Source: Streptomyces sp. MJM8645 (GTDB taxonomy: Bacteria > Actinomycetota > Actinomycetes > Streptomycetales > Streptomycetaceae). Taken from it: a stretch of 64,000 bases of DNA. Of the stretch, positions 51,201 to 59,756 are shown one piece after another. The notes under the pieces are model-generated. The model saw only the letters and a program-made list of their open reading frames with translations. It ran no database searches and had not been told where the DNA came from. The stretch covers positions 5,636,501-5,700,500 of the forward strand of contig NZ_LJJF01000001.1 of the NCBI RefSeq assembly GCF_001625365.1, written 5' to 3'. The position numbers and the translations under genes were made by a program. Position 1 is the stretch's first letter, and each line of letters begins with the position of its first letter.

Positions 51201-54200
51201 CGGCTGCACCGGCTGTTCGGCGAACTCCTCGGGGCCGACGGCTTCGGCGCGGACGAGAGCTTCTTCGCCCTCGGCGGCGACTCCCTCTCGGCGAACCGGC
51301 TGGTGGTCCGCGCCCGGGCCGAGCTGCCCGCCGAGCTGTCGGCCGAACTGACCATCCGGGACGTCTTCGCGGCCCCCACCGTGGCCGGCCTGGCCGCCCG
51401 GATCGGTGCCCGTGGCGCCGCCCGCCAGGGCGATGCGGCGGCCGGTCGGGCGCGCCCGCAGCGCCCGCAGGCCGGCCCCCGCCCGGAGCGCATCCCACTC
51501 TCCTACGCCCAGCGCGGCCTGTGGTTCCTGCACCGGCTCGGCGAGCAGGCGTCGACCTACCACGTCCCGCTCGCCGCCCGGCTGACCGGGCCGCTCGACC
51601 TGGCCGCGCTACGGGCCGCCGCGGGCGACGTCCAGCAGCGGCACGAGAGCCTGCGCACCGTGTTCCCGGCCACCGACGGGCAGCCGTACCAGCGGATCCT
51701 CGACGACCCGCCCCTTCCGCTGACCGTCCGGCACCCCGACCCCGCCGACCTGGACGCGGCGGTGCACGAGGAGGTCCACCGGCCCTTCGACCTCGAACAC
51801 GGCCTGCCCTGGCGGCTGGTGGTGTTCACCGCCGGGCCCGGCACCCACCTGCTGCTGATCGTCCTGCACCACATCACCGCCGACGAACAGTCGTTGGGCC
51901 CGCTGACCCGCGACCTCGCCGCCGGCTACGCCGCCCGGGCCCGCGGCCGGGCCCCCGAGTGGCCCCGACTGCCGCTCCAGTACGCCGACTTCACGCTCTG
52001 GCAGGGCCGGGAGCTCGGCCCGGCCGGCCGGCCCGACAGCCCGCTGGCCACCGAACTGGCGCACTGGCGCGAGACCCTGCACGCCGCACCGGGGCGCACC
52101 GCGCTGCCGGTGGACCACGAGCCGCCGCCCGGCACGGCCCTGCGCGGGGCCGCCGCCGAGTTCCAGTGGGACGCCGAACTGGTCGCCGCAGCGGCCGAAT
52201 TGGCGGCCGGCCGGGGAGCCACCCTGTTCATGGTGCTGCACGCGGCCGTCGCCTGCCTGCTCGCCCGCTCCGGAGCGGGCACCGACCTCGTCCTCGGCAC
52301 GGTCACCGCCGGCCGCGCCGACCCCGCCCTGGACGACCTGGTCGGCTACTTCGCCCAGCCGCTCGCCCTGCGCACCGACCTCTCGGGCCGCCCGGGCTTC
52401 GCGGAGCTCGTCGACCGCGTCCGGCACGCCGACCTCACCGCCTTCGCGCACGACCAGGCGCCCTTCGACCGGGTCGTGGACGCCCTCGCACCCGACCGGA
52501 AACTCGGCCGCCACCCGCTGTTCCAGGTGATGATCACCCTGCACGGCGGGCGCCGGCCCGCGCTCACCCTGCCCGGCCTGTCCGGCGCACCGCACCGGTT
52601 CGAGCGGGTGATGGCCAAGTTCCCGCTGCTCTTCGAGTTCACCGAACAGCCGGACGGCACGGTGCGCGGCGTCCTGGAGTACAGCACCGGCCACTTCCGC
52701 CCCGAGACCGCCGACCGCCTGGCGCAGGGCCTCGGCCGTCTGCTGGCGGCGGCTCTGGCCGACCCGGCGGCACCCGTCGACACCCTCGACGGCCTCGACG
52801 CCCTCGACGTCCTTGGCACCCGCGACCTGTCGGACACCCCAGACCCGGCTGCCCGCCCGCAGCCCGTCACCGGACCGGAGGGCGGCTCGCCCGCCGAGGA
52901 GCAGCTGCGGACCCTGTTCGGCAGCGTCCTCGGCCGGGCGCGGCCCGGGCCGTCGGAGGGGTTCTTCCGGCTCGGCGGGGACAGCATCCTGGCGATCCAA
53001 CTCGCCACCCGGGCCCGGTCGGCGGGAGTGCTGATCACACCGAAGGACGTGTTCACCCACCAGACCCCGCGCGCCCTCGCCGCCGCGGCCGTCGTCCCGG
53101 ACGCCGGCCGCGCAACGGCCGCCCGCCCGGCGGTGCCCGCGCCCCCGGGCGAGGTGCTGCCGCCCACCCCGATCGCGGACTGGCTGGCGGCCCGCGGCGG
53201 ACCGATCCACGGCTACGCCCAGTCCCTGCTGTGCGAGGTGCCGCCCGGCGCCACCGAACACACCCTGCGCACCGCCCTCCAGCAGCTCGTCGACCACCAC
53301 GACGCGCTGCGGACCCGGCTGACCGGGGCCCCGGGCGAGCCGCTCGCCTTCGAGATCCGGCCCGCCGGGACCGTCCCGGCGGCCCCGCTGCTGCACCGGA
53401 TCGACCTCGCCCGCGAGGGCCTCGCCACCGCCCCCGGCCGCGACCCGGCGCCCGCCCTGCTGGAACTCGTCGCGGAACAGCGGCACGACGCCCGCCGCCG
53501 CCTCGACCCCTACCGGGGCGACCTGCTGCGGGCGGTCTGGTTCGACGGCGACCAGGGCGGCCTGCTGCTGATGGTGATCCACCACCTCGCCGTCGACGGC
53601 GTCTCCTGGCGGATCCTGCTCGACGACCTCGCCCGGGCCCACCGGGCCGCCGCCGACGGCCACCCGGCCGACCTCGCCGCCGTCCCCGTCACGGCCGCCG
53701 ACTGGGCCCGTGCGCTGCGGGCCGCCGAGGCCGACCCGGCGGTCGCCGCCGACCGCGACCACTGGCACGGCCTGCTGACCGCCGGCACCGGGACCATCGG
53801 CACCCGGCCGCTGGACCGCACCCGGGACACCGTGGCCGGGGCCGCGACCCTGCGCACCACCCTGGGCGGCGGCCCGACCGCCGCCCTGCTGACCGACCTG
53901 CCCGACCGACTCGGCGCCGCCGTACCGGAGATCCTCCTCGGCGCCCTCGCCGCCGCCCTGCACGGCTGGCGCGCCCGCAGCGCCGACGGCCCGCTCCTGG
54001 TGGACGTCGAGGGCCACGGCCGCGACCCGGAACTCGCCGCCCTCGACGGCCTCGACCTCTCCCGGACGCTGGGCTGGTTCACGGTCATCCACCCCGTCCT
54101 GCTGGACACCGGCCCGGCCGCGCCCGACACCGGGGGAGCGGCCCCCGCCGACGACCTGGCCCGCGCCGTCGCGGCCGCCCGGCGGCGCCTGCGCGCCACT

Positions 54201-57200
54201 CCCCACCGGGGCCTGACGTACGGGCTGCTCCAGCGGTCCGGCACGCTGCCCGACGGCCCGGCCCCGATCGCCTTCAACTACCTGGGCCGCTTCGACACCA
54301 CCCGACGCGGCCCCTGGCAGCCCGTCCCCGGCACCCTGCGCGGCGAGGCCGATCCCACCCTGCCGCTCGCCCACACCCTCTCGGTCGACGCCTTCGTGGA
54401 GACCGGCCCGGACGGCCCGCGGCTGCGGGTCGAATGGGCCTGGCCGGCCGACGTGCTGGCCGCCGACGCGGTGGCCGAACTCGCCGCCCGCTGGGAGCAG
54501 GCCCTCACCACCCTGTCGTCCGCCGCCCCGCCCCGCGCCGAGGGGCCCGCAGCCGACGCCCAGTCCGAGGCGCCCGCCGAAACGTCCGCCGAAGCCTCCG
54601 CCGAGGCCGCCGCGCCCGCCGCCGTCCTGCTGCCCGCCACGCCGCTCCAGGCCGGCCTGCTGTTCCACTCCCGCTACGCCGCCCACGACGGCCGCCGCGA
54701 CCCGTACCTCGTGCAGCTCGTCCTCGACCTCGCCGGCGCGATCGACCCGGAGCGGCTCCAGGACGCCGCCCGGCGGCTGCTCGCGCGCCATCCGCAGCTC
54801 GCCGGGGCCTTCACCAGCGGCGAGTCCGGCCCGCCGCAGCAGGTCGTGCCGGTCGAGGTGACGCTGCCCTGGCGCACCGTGGACCTCACCGGGCGGGCGG
54901 AGCGGGAGCAGTCCGCCACCGCCCGGCGGCTCGTGGAGGAGGACCGCCGGCCGTTCGCGGTCGACACGCCGCCGCTGATCCGCTTCACCCTGCTGCGGCT
55001 GGCCGCCGACCGGTGGCGGCTCGTCTTCACCCACCACCACCTGCTGCTGGACGGCTGGTCGGTGCCGATCGTGCTGCGCGAGCTGCTCGCGCTGCACCAG
55101 GGCGTCGACCTGCCCCCGGCGCCGTCCTACCGCAGCTACCTCGACTGGCTGGCCGGGCGCGACGACGCGGCCGCGCGCGGCGCCTGGCGCGCCGCCCTCG
55201 CCGGGGCCGAGCCCACCCGGGTCGGCCGGCCCGCGCCGGCCGGCGGCGAGGGCGCCGACGACGGCCCGTCGACGAGCGTCTTCACCCTGCCCGCCGGGCT
55301 CACCGCCGGGCTGCGGGCGCGCGCCGCGCAGTGGGAGGTGACCCTCGGCTCCCTGGTGGCGACGGCGTGGGCGCTGGTGCTCTCCCACCTCACCGGCCGC
55401 GACGACGTCCTGTTCGGCACCACCGTCGCCCAGCGCCCGGCCGAACTACCGGAGGCGGAGCGGCTCGTGGGCCTGCTGATCAACACCGTTCCGGTCCGGG
55501 CCCGGCTGCACCCGGGCGAGCCACTGCGCGAGCTCGCCGCCCGGCTCCAGCGGGAGCGCACCGCGTTGCTGGACCACGAGCACCTGGGGCTCACCGCGGT
55601 GGAGGAGGCCGCCGGCGCCGGGCGGCTCTTCGACAGTTCGCTGGTGTTCGAGAACTACCCGCTGGACGAGGCCGGGTTCGTCGAGCCCGCGCCGGGCCTG
55701 CGGATCGGCGCCGTCGAACCGTTCGACGGCACCCACTACCCGCTCTCGCTGGTGGTGCTGCCGCGCCAGGGCGGCCTGGACGTGCGGCTCCAACTGCGCC
55801 CCGCCGAACTGGACCGGTACCTCGACGCGGACCGGCTGCGCACCTTGCTGACGGCCGCCTGCGCCGCCCTGGCCGGTCCGGGCGCGGACGCGCTGACCAC
55901 CGGCCGGGTCGACCTGCTGCCGCCCGTCCAGCGGGCGGGGCTGCGGGCCTGGGGCACCGGCCCGGCGGCCGACGCCGAACCGGTGTCGGTCGGCGCGCGG
56001 TTCGAGCGGCTGACGGCCGACCACCCGGACCGGATCGCCCTGCGCCACGTCGACGGCGCCACCGCGAACGGCACCGGTACCGCCACGGACGCCACCACCA
56101 CGTACGGCGCGCTGAACGCCGACGCCAACCGGCTGGCCCACCACCTGGCGGCCCTCGGGGTGCGGCCCGGCACCCGGGTCGCCGTGCGGCTGCCGCGCAG
56201 CCCGGAGGTGCCGGTGGCGATGCTGGCGCTGGCCAAGCTCGGCGCCGTCTGCGTCCCGCTGCACCCGGGGTTCCCGGCCGAGCGGCTGCGCGCGCTCGCC
56301 GCCGAGGCGGGCACCGAACTGCTGCTGGACGCCGACCTGTTGGCGGCGGCCCGGCGGGCGGGCGGGAGTACGGACGACCCCGGCGTGGAGGTGCGGCCCG
56401 GGCAGGTCGCCCAGTTGCTGTACACCTCGGGCTCGACCGGCCGCCCCAAGGGCGTGGCGGTCACCCACCGCAACATCCTCGCCCTGGCCGACGACCCGCT
56501 GTGGCACGGCCCCGACCACGACCGGGTGCTGTTCCACTCGCCGCACGCCTGGGACGCCATGGTGTACGAGCTGCTGATGCCGCTGCTGACCGGCCGCCAG
56601 GTGGTGGTGGCCCCGCCGGGGGAGCTGACCCCGGCGGACTACGCCCGGGCCGTCGAGCGCGGCGGCGCCACCGCGGCCTGGCTGACGGCGGGCCTGTTCG
56701 ACCTGCTGACCGAGCAGATCCCGGCGGCCCTGGCCCGGTTGCGCCTGATCTGCACCGGCGGCGACGTCGTGCCCCCGGCGGCGCTCGCCCGGGCCCGGCG
56801 GGCCGCGCCCGGCCAGCGGCTGCTGGACCTGTACGGGCCGGTGGAGAGCACGACCTTCGCCCTGGGCCACGAAGTCCCGGCGGGCCAGGTCCGCGAGGGC
56901 GGGGCCGTCCCGATCGGCCGCCCGCTCGCGGGGACGAGGGTGCTGCTGCTGGACGCCGCGCTGCGCCCGGTGCCGCCGGGCGTCCCCGGCGAGATCCACC
57001 TGGGCGGCGAGGGCCTGGCCGCGGGCTACCACGGCGCCCCGGCCCGGACGGCCGAGCGGTTCGTCGCCGATCCGTACGGCCCGCCGGGCGGCCGGCTGTA
57101 CCGCACCGGGGACCTGGGCCGGTGGGACACCGAGGGCCGGCTGCACTTCCTGGGGCGCGCGGACCGGCAGGTGAAGATCAACGGGTTCCGGATCGAGCCG

Positions 57201-59282
57201 GGCGAGATCGAGGCCGCGCTGTGCGCCGAACCGGAGGTCACCGCCGCCCGGGTGGTGCCGCACGGGGCGGGCCCGGCGGGCCGCTCGCTGGTCGGGTACG
57301 TGGTCGCCGACCGGCCGGTGGCCGCCGGCGAACTGCGCCGCCGGCTCGCCGGGCGGCTGCCGCGCCACCTGGTGCCCGCCGTGCTCGTCCCGGTCGACGC
57401 GCTGCCGCTGGACGCCAACGGCAAGGTCGACACGACCGCCCTGGGCCCGCCGAAGCGGTCGGCCCCGGGGCCGACCCGCTCGCCCCGCCGGGAGGTGCTG
57501 GCGGCGCTGTTCGCGGAGGTGCTGCGGGTGCCGGCGGTCGCGCCGGAGGACGACTTCTTCGCGCTCGGCGGCAACTCGATCGCCGCGATGCGGCTGGCCG
57601 GGCGGATCCGGTCCACCCTGGGGGTCGACGTGCCGCTCGGTGAGCTGTTCGACGCGCCCACGGTGGCCGGGCTGGACCACCGGCTCGACCGCGCCGCCCG
57701 TACCGACGGCACTGACGGCACTGACGGCACCGAAGGCAGCGCCCCGGCGTTCGGCGACCGGACGGCCCGGCCCGACCGGCTGCCGCTCGCCCCCGCCCAA
57801 CTGCGCCTGTGGACGGCCAACTACCTGGGCGAGCACCGCCCGGACTACCTCACCACCCTGGCCCTCGACCTCACCGGCGGGCTCGACCCCGCCGCGCTGC
57901 GGGCCGCCCTCGGCGACCTGGTGGCCCGGCACGAGGCCCTGCGGACCGTCCTGCCGTACGGCCCGGACGGCCCCGAGCAGCGCATCCTCGCGCCCACCGC
58001 GGCCCCGCCCGCCGACGACCCGCCCGCCGACGCCGACCTCGCCGAGGCCGTCCTCGCCGCCGTCCCGTCCGCCGCGCCCCGCTTCCTCGACGTCCCGCCG
58101 GAGCGGCTGGACGCCTGGATCGCCGCCGAACTCGACCGCGGCTTCGACCTGTTGACCGAACCGCCGCTGCGCACCGCCCTGTTGCGCAGCGGCCCCGACC
58201 GGCACACCCTGCTGCTGGTGCTGCACCACGCGACGGTGGACGGGCACGCGCTCGAACCGCTGCTGGCCGACCTGCGGTCCGCCTACCGGGCCCGGGCGGC
58301 CGGCGGGGCGCCGCGCTGGCCGGCGCCCGCCGTCCAGTACGCCGACCACGCCCTGTGGCTGCGGCGGCGACTCGGCGACGAGGACCGCCCGGAGAGCCCG
58401 GCCGGTCGGCAGGCCGCCTACTGGAAGGGCGCGTTGGCCGCCCTGCCGCCGTGGCGGGGCCTGCCGGACGCCACCGGCGCCCCGGGCGCCGGGCCGGGCG
58501 CGGCCGGCACCGTCCGCTTCGCCCTGGACCCGGGGGAGCACCGCCGGCTGGCGGCCGCCGCCCGGGCCTGCTCGGCCGGCACCGGCATGGTGGTGCAGGC
58601 GGCGTTCGCCGCCGCGCTGGGCGACCTCGGCGCGGGGCACGACCTGCCGATCGGGGTGCCGCTGGCCGGCCGGGACGACGAGGTGCTGGACGGCGTGGTC
58701 GGCTGCCTGGTCAACACCGTGGTGCTGCGGGTCGACACCTCCGGCGCCCCGACGGCCCGCACCCTGGTCGGGCGGGTCCGGGAGCGGCTGCTGGCCGCCC
58801 ACGCCCATCAGGACCTGCCGTTCGACCGGGTGGTGGAACTGGTCAACCCGGCCCGGCAGGCGGGCCGCCAGCCGCTGTTCGGGGTGGCGGTCTCCCACCT
58901 GGTGCGGGTCGAGCCAGCCGACGGCGGGCGGTGGGCCGACGCCGTGGCGGTCGCCGAGCGGCCCGTCCCGGTGGCCCGCACCGCCGTGGACCTGCTGCTC
59001 CAACTGGTGGAGCGGCGGACCGCGGACGGCGCACCCGGCGGGCTGGAGTGCGCCCTGGTACACGCGCTGGACGGCTGCGACGAGCCGACCGCCCGGCGGG
59101 TGGTGGCCGCCTTCCGGCGGCGGGTCACCGAGTTCTGCGACGAGCTGAACGACGAGCTGAACGACGAGCTGAACGGCGAGTTGAACGACAAGGTCGACGG
59201 CGGGCTCAACGACGAGCCGGCCGACGAGTCGAACGACCTTGCCCAAGTGCACGACCACAACCATGAAGTGAGGGTCCGATGA
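48270..59282 (+). CDS. NRPS C-A(Thr)-T-C-T-E-C-A-T-C with an A-less module
   Basis: A 3670-residue NRPS. Domains: C (20-440, HHILCDG), A (465-960), T (Ser about 1005), C (1078-1510, HHITADE), T (Ser about 1571), E (1631-2083, HHLAVDGVSW, EGHGRD, NYLGRF), C (2121-2550, HHHLLLDG), A (2571-3060), T (Ser about 3103), C (3170-3615, HHATVDG), tail. The first pocket, D-F-W-N-I-G-M-V-H, is the classic Thr code. The second module goes from C to T within about 40 residues, so its A domain is absent and its T must be loaded in trans. It does carry an E domain, so that residue would be D. The second A pocket is about D-A-Y-W-C-G-L-T-F, probably aliphatic. The protein ends in a C domain and must hand over to another protein, plausibly the C°-A-T-C-TE enzyme. 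ATG follows GGAAAGGAG. Confidence 0.92.
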   Translation: MSATPASPASPARRRPLTAPQSGIWFGHEADPTRRRFTAGQYVQFHGAIDEELFERALRGVVAGSESLRVRFEPTADGAVQIIEDAADWPLHRQDLRHHEDPAAAARAFLAAELAHPYDLTARPPFDHFLLRTGEAEYLWYLRMHHILCDGVGGAGLMRRVAAEYTALHAGEPASTGVHDPLQALLDDDAAYRASTRFRTDAAFWAEELAGLGDPPRLAGGRGAPTGSGPRPPVAVRTELSAERWAAVRERVGAGWTALFPAALAVALHADTGEGTAVIGLGVRGRDAALARRALGMTANVVPLRLAVDPAATVGGLMTATADRVRAALRRQRYRFEDLLRDTAAARGDRPLIGPTLNLLPLDPGLRFGGIPATVHEVSPGLPEDFALGVYDNGRATLPVFADAVGDYPEDTVRAHLDRVLDLVTALAEAPEGLPVGRLRTGGGAVALPAPASGSARTEPDGDTLVSLFERQAAARPQAPAVVLGETVLTYRELDLRADRLARRLAARGVRRGDLVGVALPRSPDLVVALLGVQKAGAGYLPLDPDYPVERLRATIEDAAPRLVVTDDSVRAALPDGVETLPVDGADEPADRTQPQRPGPNGVAYVIHTSGSTGRPKGVLVTHRNVTRLLATTADRFGFGPDDTWTLFHSYAFDFSVWELWGALLHGGRLVVVPRDTARSPEEFLRLLADERVTVLNQTPSAFTQLAAADAAHPGPSARLALRYVIFGGEQLEPWRLADWYLRHPQDAPRLVNMYGITETTVHVTAGDLDAAAVASGTATIGRPLPDLRAYLLDAALRPVPDGLPGELYVAGPGLARGYLGRPALTAGRFTADPYGPPGSRMYRSGDRARRRPDGELEHLGRTDRQVKIRGYRIEPGEIEAALAARPGISGAAVLATEREPGHKALTAYLLGTEEAVRAAADHAHASLPDHLVPAAFVAVEAFPLTANGKLDEHRLRAREARAADGRGRAPSGEHETRLHRLFGELLGADGFGADESFFALGGDSLSANRLVVRARAELPAELSAELTIRDVFAAPTVAGLAARIGARGAARQGDAAAGRARPQRPQAGPRPERIPLSYAQRGLWFLHRLGEQASTYHVPLAARLTGPLDLAALRAAAGDVQQRHESLRTVFPATDGQPYQRILDDPPLPLTVRHPDPADLDAAVHEEVHRPFDLEHGLPWRLVVFTAGPGTHLLLIVLHHITADEQSLGPLTRDLAAGYAARARGRAPEWPRLPLQYADFTLWQGRELGPAGRPDSPLATELAHWRETLHAAPGRTALPVDHEPPPGTALRGAAAEFQWDAELVAAAAELAAGRGATLFMVLHAAVACLLARSGAGTDLVLGTVTAGRADPALDDLVGYFAQPLALRTDLSGRPGFAELVDRVRHADLTAFAHDQAPFDRVVDALAPDRKLGRHPLFQVMITLHGGRRPALTLPGLSGAPHRFERVMAKFPLLFEFTEQPDGTVRGVLEYSTGHFRPETADRLAQGLGRLLAAALADPAAPVDTLDGLDALDVLGTRDLSDTPDPAARPQPVTGPEGGSPAEEQLRTLFGSVLGRARPGPSEGFFRLGGDSILAIQLATRARSAGVLITPKDVFTHQTPRALAAAAVVPDAGRATAARPAVPAPPGEVLPPTPIADWLAARGGPIHGYAQSLLCEVPPGATEHTLRTALQQLVDHHDALRTRLTGAPGEPLAFEIRPAGTVPAAPLLHRIDLAREGLATAPGRDPAPALLELVAEQRHDARRRLDPYRGDLLRAVWFDGDQGGLLLMVIHHLAVDGVSWRILLDDLARAHRAAADGHPADLAAVPVTAADWARALRAAEADPAVAADRDHWHGLLTAGTGTIGTRPLDRTRDTVAGAATLRTTLGGGPTAALLTDLPDRLGAAVPEILLGALAAALHGWRARSADGPLLVDVEGHGRDPELAALDGLDLSRTLGWFTVIHPVLLDTGPAAPDTGGAAPADDLARAVAAARRRLRATPHRGLTYGLLQRSGTLPDGPAPIAFNYLGRFDTTRRGPWQPVPGTLRGEADPTLPLAHTLSVDAFVETGPDGPRLRVEWAWPADVLAADAVAELAARWEQALTTLSSAAPPRAEGPAADAQSEAPAETSAEASAEAAAPAAVLLPATPLQAGLLFHSRYAAHDGRRDPYLVQLVLDLAGAIDPERLQDAARRLLARHPQLAGAFTSGESGPPQQVVPVEVTLPWRTVDLTGRAEREQSATARRLVEEDRRPFAVDTPPLIRFTLLRLAADRWRLVFTHHHLLLDGWSVPIVLRELLALHQGVDLPPAPSYRSYLDWLAGRDDAAARGAWRAALAGAEPTRVGRPAPAGGEGADDGPSTSVFTLPAGLTAGLRARAAQWEVTLGSLVATAWALVLSHLTGRDDVLFGTTVAQRPAELPEAERLVGLLINTVPVRARLHPGEPLRELAARLQRERTALLDHEHLGLTAVEEAAGAGRLFDSSLVFENYPLDEAGFVEPAPGLRIGAVEPFDGTHYPLSLVVLPRQGGLDVRLQLRPAELDRYLDADRLRTLLTAACAALAGPGADALTTGRVDLLPPVQRAGLRAWGTGPAADAEPVSVGARFERLTADHPDRIALRHVDGATANGTGTATDATTTYGALNADANRLAHHLAALGVRPGTRVAVRLPRSPEVPVAMLALAKLGAVCVPLHPGFPAERLRALAAEAGTELLLDADLLAAARRAGGSTDDPGVEVRPGQVAQLLYTSGSTGRPKGVAVTHRNILALADDPLWHGPDHDRVLFHSPHAWDAMVYELLMPLLTGRQVVVAPPGELTPADYARAVERGGATAAWLTAGLFDLLTEQIPAALARLRLICTGGDVVPPAALARARRAAPGQRLLDLYGPVESTTFALGHEVPAGQVREGGAVPIGRPLAGTRVLLLDAALRPVPPGVPGEIHLGGEGLAAGYHGAPARTAERFVADPYGPPGGRLYRTGDLGRWDTEGRLHFLGRADRQVKINGFRIEPGEIEAALCAEPEVTAARVVPHGAGPAGRSLVGYVVADRPVAAGELRRRLAGRLPRHLVPAVLVPVDALPLDANGKVDTTALGPPKRSAPGPTRSPRREVLAALFAEVLRVPAVAPEDDFFALGGNSIAAMRLAGRIRSTLGVDVPLGELFDAPTVAGLDHRLDRAARTDGTDGTDGTEGSAPAFGDRTARPDRLPLAPAQLRLWTANYLGEHRPDYLTTLALDLTGGLDPAALRAALGDLVARHEALRTVLPYGPDGPEQRILAPTAAPPADDPPADADLAEAVLAAVPSAAPRFLDVPPERLDAWIAAELDRGFDLLTEPPLRTALLRSGPDRHTLLLVLHHATVDGHALEPLLADLRSAYRARAAGGAPRWPAPAVQYADHALWLRRRLGDEDRPESPAGRQAAYWKGALAALPPWRGLPDATGAPGAGPGAAGTVRFALDPGEHRRLAAAARACSAGTGMVVQAAFAAALGDLGAGHDLPIGVPLAGRDDEVLDGVVGCLVNTVVLRVDTSGAPTARTLVGRVRERLLAAHAHQDLPFDRVVELVNPARQAGRQPLFGVAVSHLVRVEPADGGRWADAVAVAERPVPVARTAVDLLLQLVERRTADGAPGGLECALVHALDGCDEPTARRVVAAFRRRVTEFCDELNDELNDELNGELNDKVDGGLNDEPADESNDLAQVHDHNHEVRVR
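57702..57737 (+). repeat. Four 9-bp tandem repeats in an interdomain linker
   Basis: Units of acy-gac-ggc (last unit acc-gaa-ggc) encode four Thr-Asp/Glu-Gly triplets between the last T domain and the terminal C domain of the large NRPS. It is probably a flexible linker and likely to vary in copy number. Confidence 0.8.
59139..59186 (+). repeat. Four 12-bp tandem repeats encoding an acidic C-terminal tail
   Basis: gacgagctgaac occurs three times and is followed by the variant ggcgagttgaac, encoding Asp/Gly-Glu-Leu-Asn units. Further degenerate units continue to the C-terminus of the NRPS. The acidic, probably helical tail follows a C domain that needs a partner protein, so a docking role is possible. 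Confidence 0.8.
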
Positions 59283-59503
59283 GCAGCACCAACCCCTTCG
59301 ACGACGAGCAGGGCGCGTTCCTGGTCCTGGCGAACGAGGAGAACCAGCACGCCCTCTGGCCCGCCTTCGTCGACGTGCCCGCCGGTTGGCGCAGCGTGTT
59401 CGGCGAGGAATCCCGGCAGGCCTGCCTGGACTACGTCGAGAAGAACTGGACCGACCTGCGTCCGCGCAGCCTGGCCGAGGCGATGGACGCCCGCGTCGAC
59501 TGA
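59279..59503 (+). CDS. MbtH-like protein
   Basis: A 74-residue protein of typical MbtH length, with NPFDDE at the start, NEENQHALWP (Trp of the conserved motif), VPAGWRSVFGEESRQACLDYVEKNWTDLRP-type core and the second and third conserved Trp residues. MbtH proteins bind A domains and are needed for solubility or activity of many of them. The start overlaps the NRPS stop (ATGA), so it is coupled to the large synthetase. It is the only MbtH gene in the window and may serve both assembly lines. Confidence 0.96.
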   Translation: MSSTNPFDDEQGAFLVLANEENQHALWPAFVDVPAGWRSVFGEESRQACLDYVEKNWTDLRPRSLAEAMDARVD

Positions 59504-59571
59504 GCGCGATCGGCCGGTCCATCAGGGCTGTTCCACCCTGGCTTAAGGATCTTCCGCCCCCCGCAAGCGAA

Positions 59572-59586
59572 CTGACAGCATGTCAG
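59572..59586. promoter_or_regulatory. 15-bp palindrome upstream of the dimethylargininase-family gene
   Basis: CTGACA-gca-TGTCAG has perfect 6-base arms and lies in the 253-base gap between the MbtH gene and the hydrolase gene, about 170 bases before the latter's start. It looks like a dimeric repressor site. Nothing else clearly functional was seen in this gap. Confidence 0.45.
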
Positions 59587-59756
59587 GGACGGGCGCGGGG
59601 CCGGCCCGCAGGAACGAGTGCGGCGCGCCTGGGTTTCCCCCACGCCCGGCCGCGCCGCCGGCGAGCCGGCCCCGGAGCCCCGCAGGCACCCGATTGCCGC
59701 CCGTCCGGACCGCAGCGCCACCGCCCGTTGTCCGAAGCCCTCACGAGGAGTCACCG

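Noticed and set aside
59580..59756. N-terminal extension of the dimethylargininase-family protein
   Set aside because: The added 59 residues are Pro/Ala/Arg-rich, and a good Shine-Dalgarno precedes the internal ATG that gives the family's normal N-terminus.
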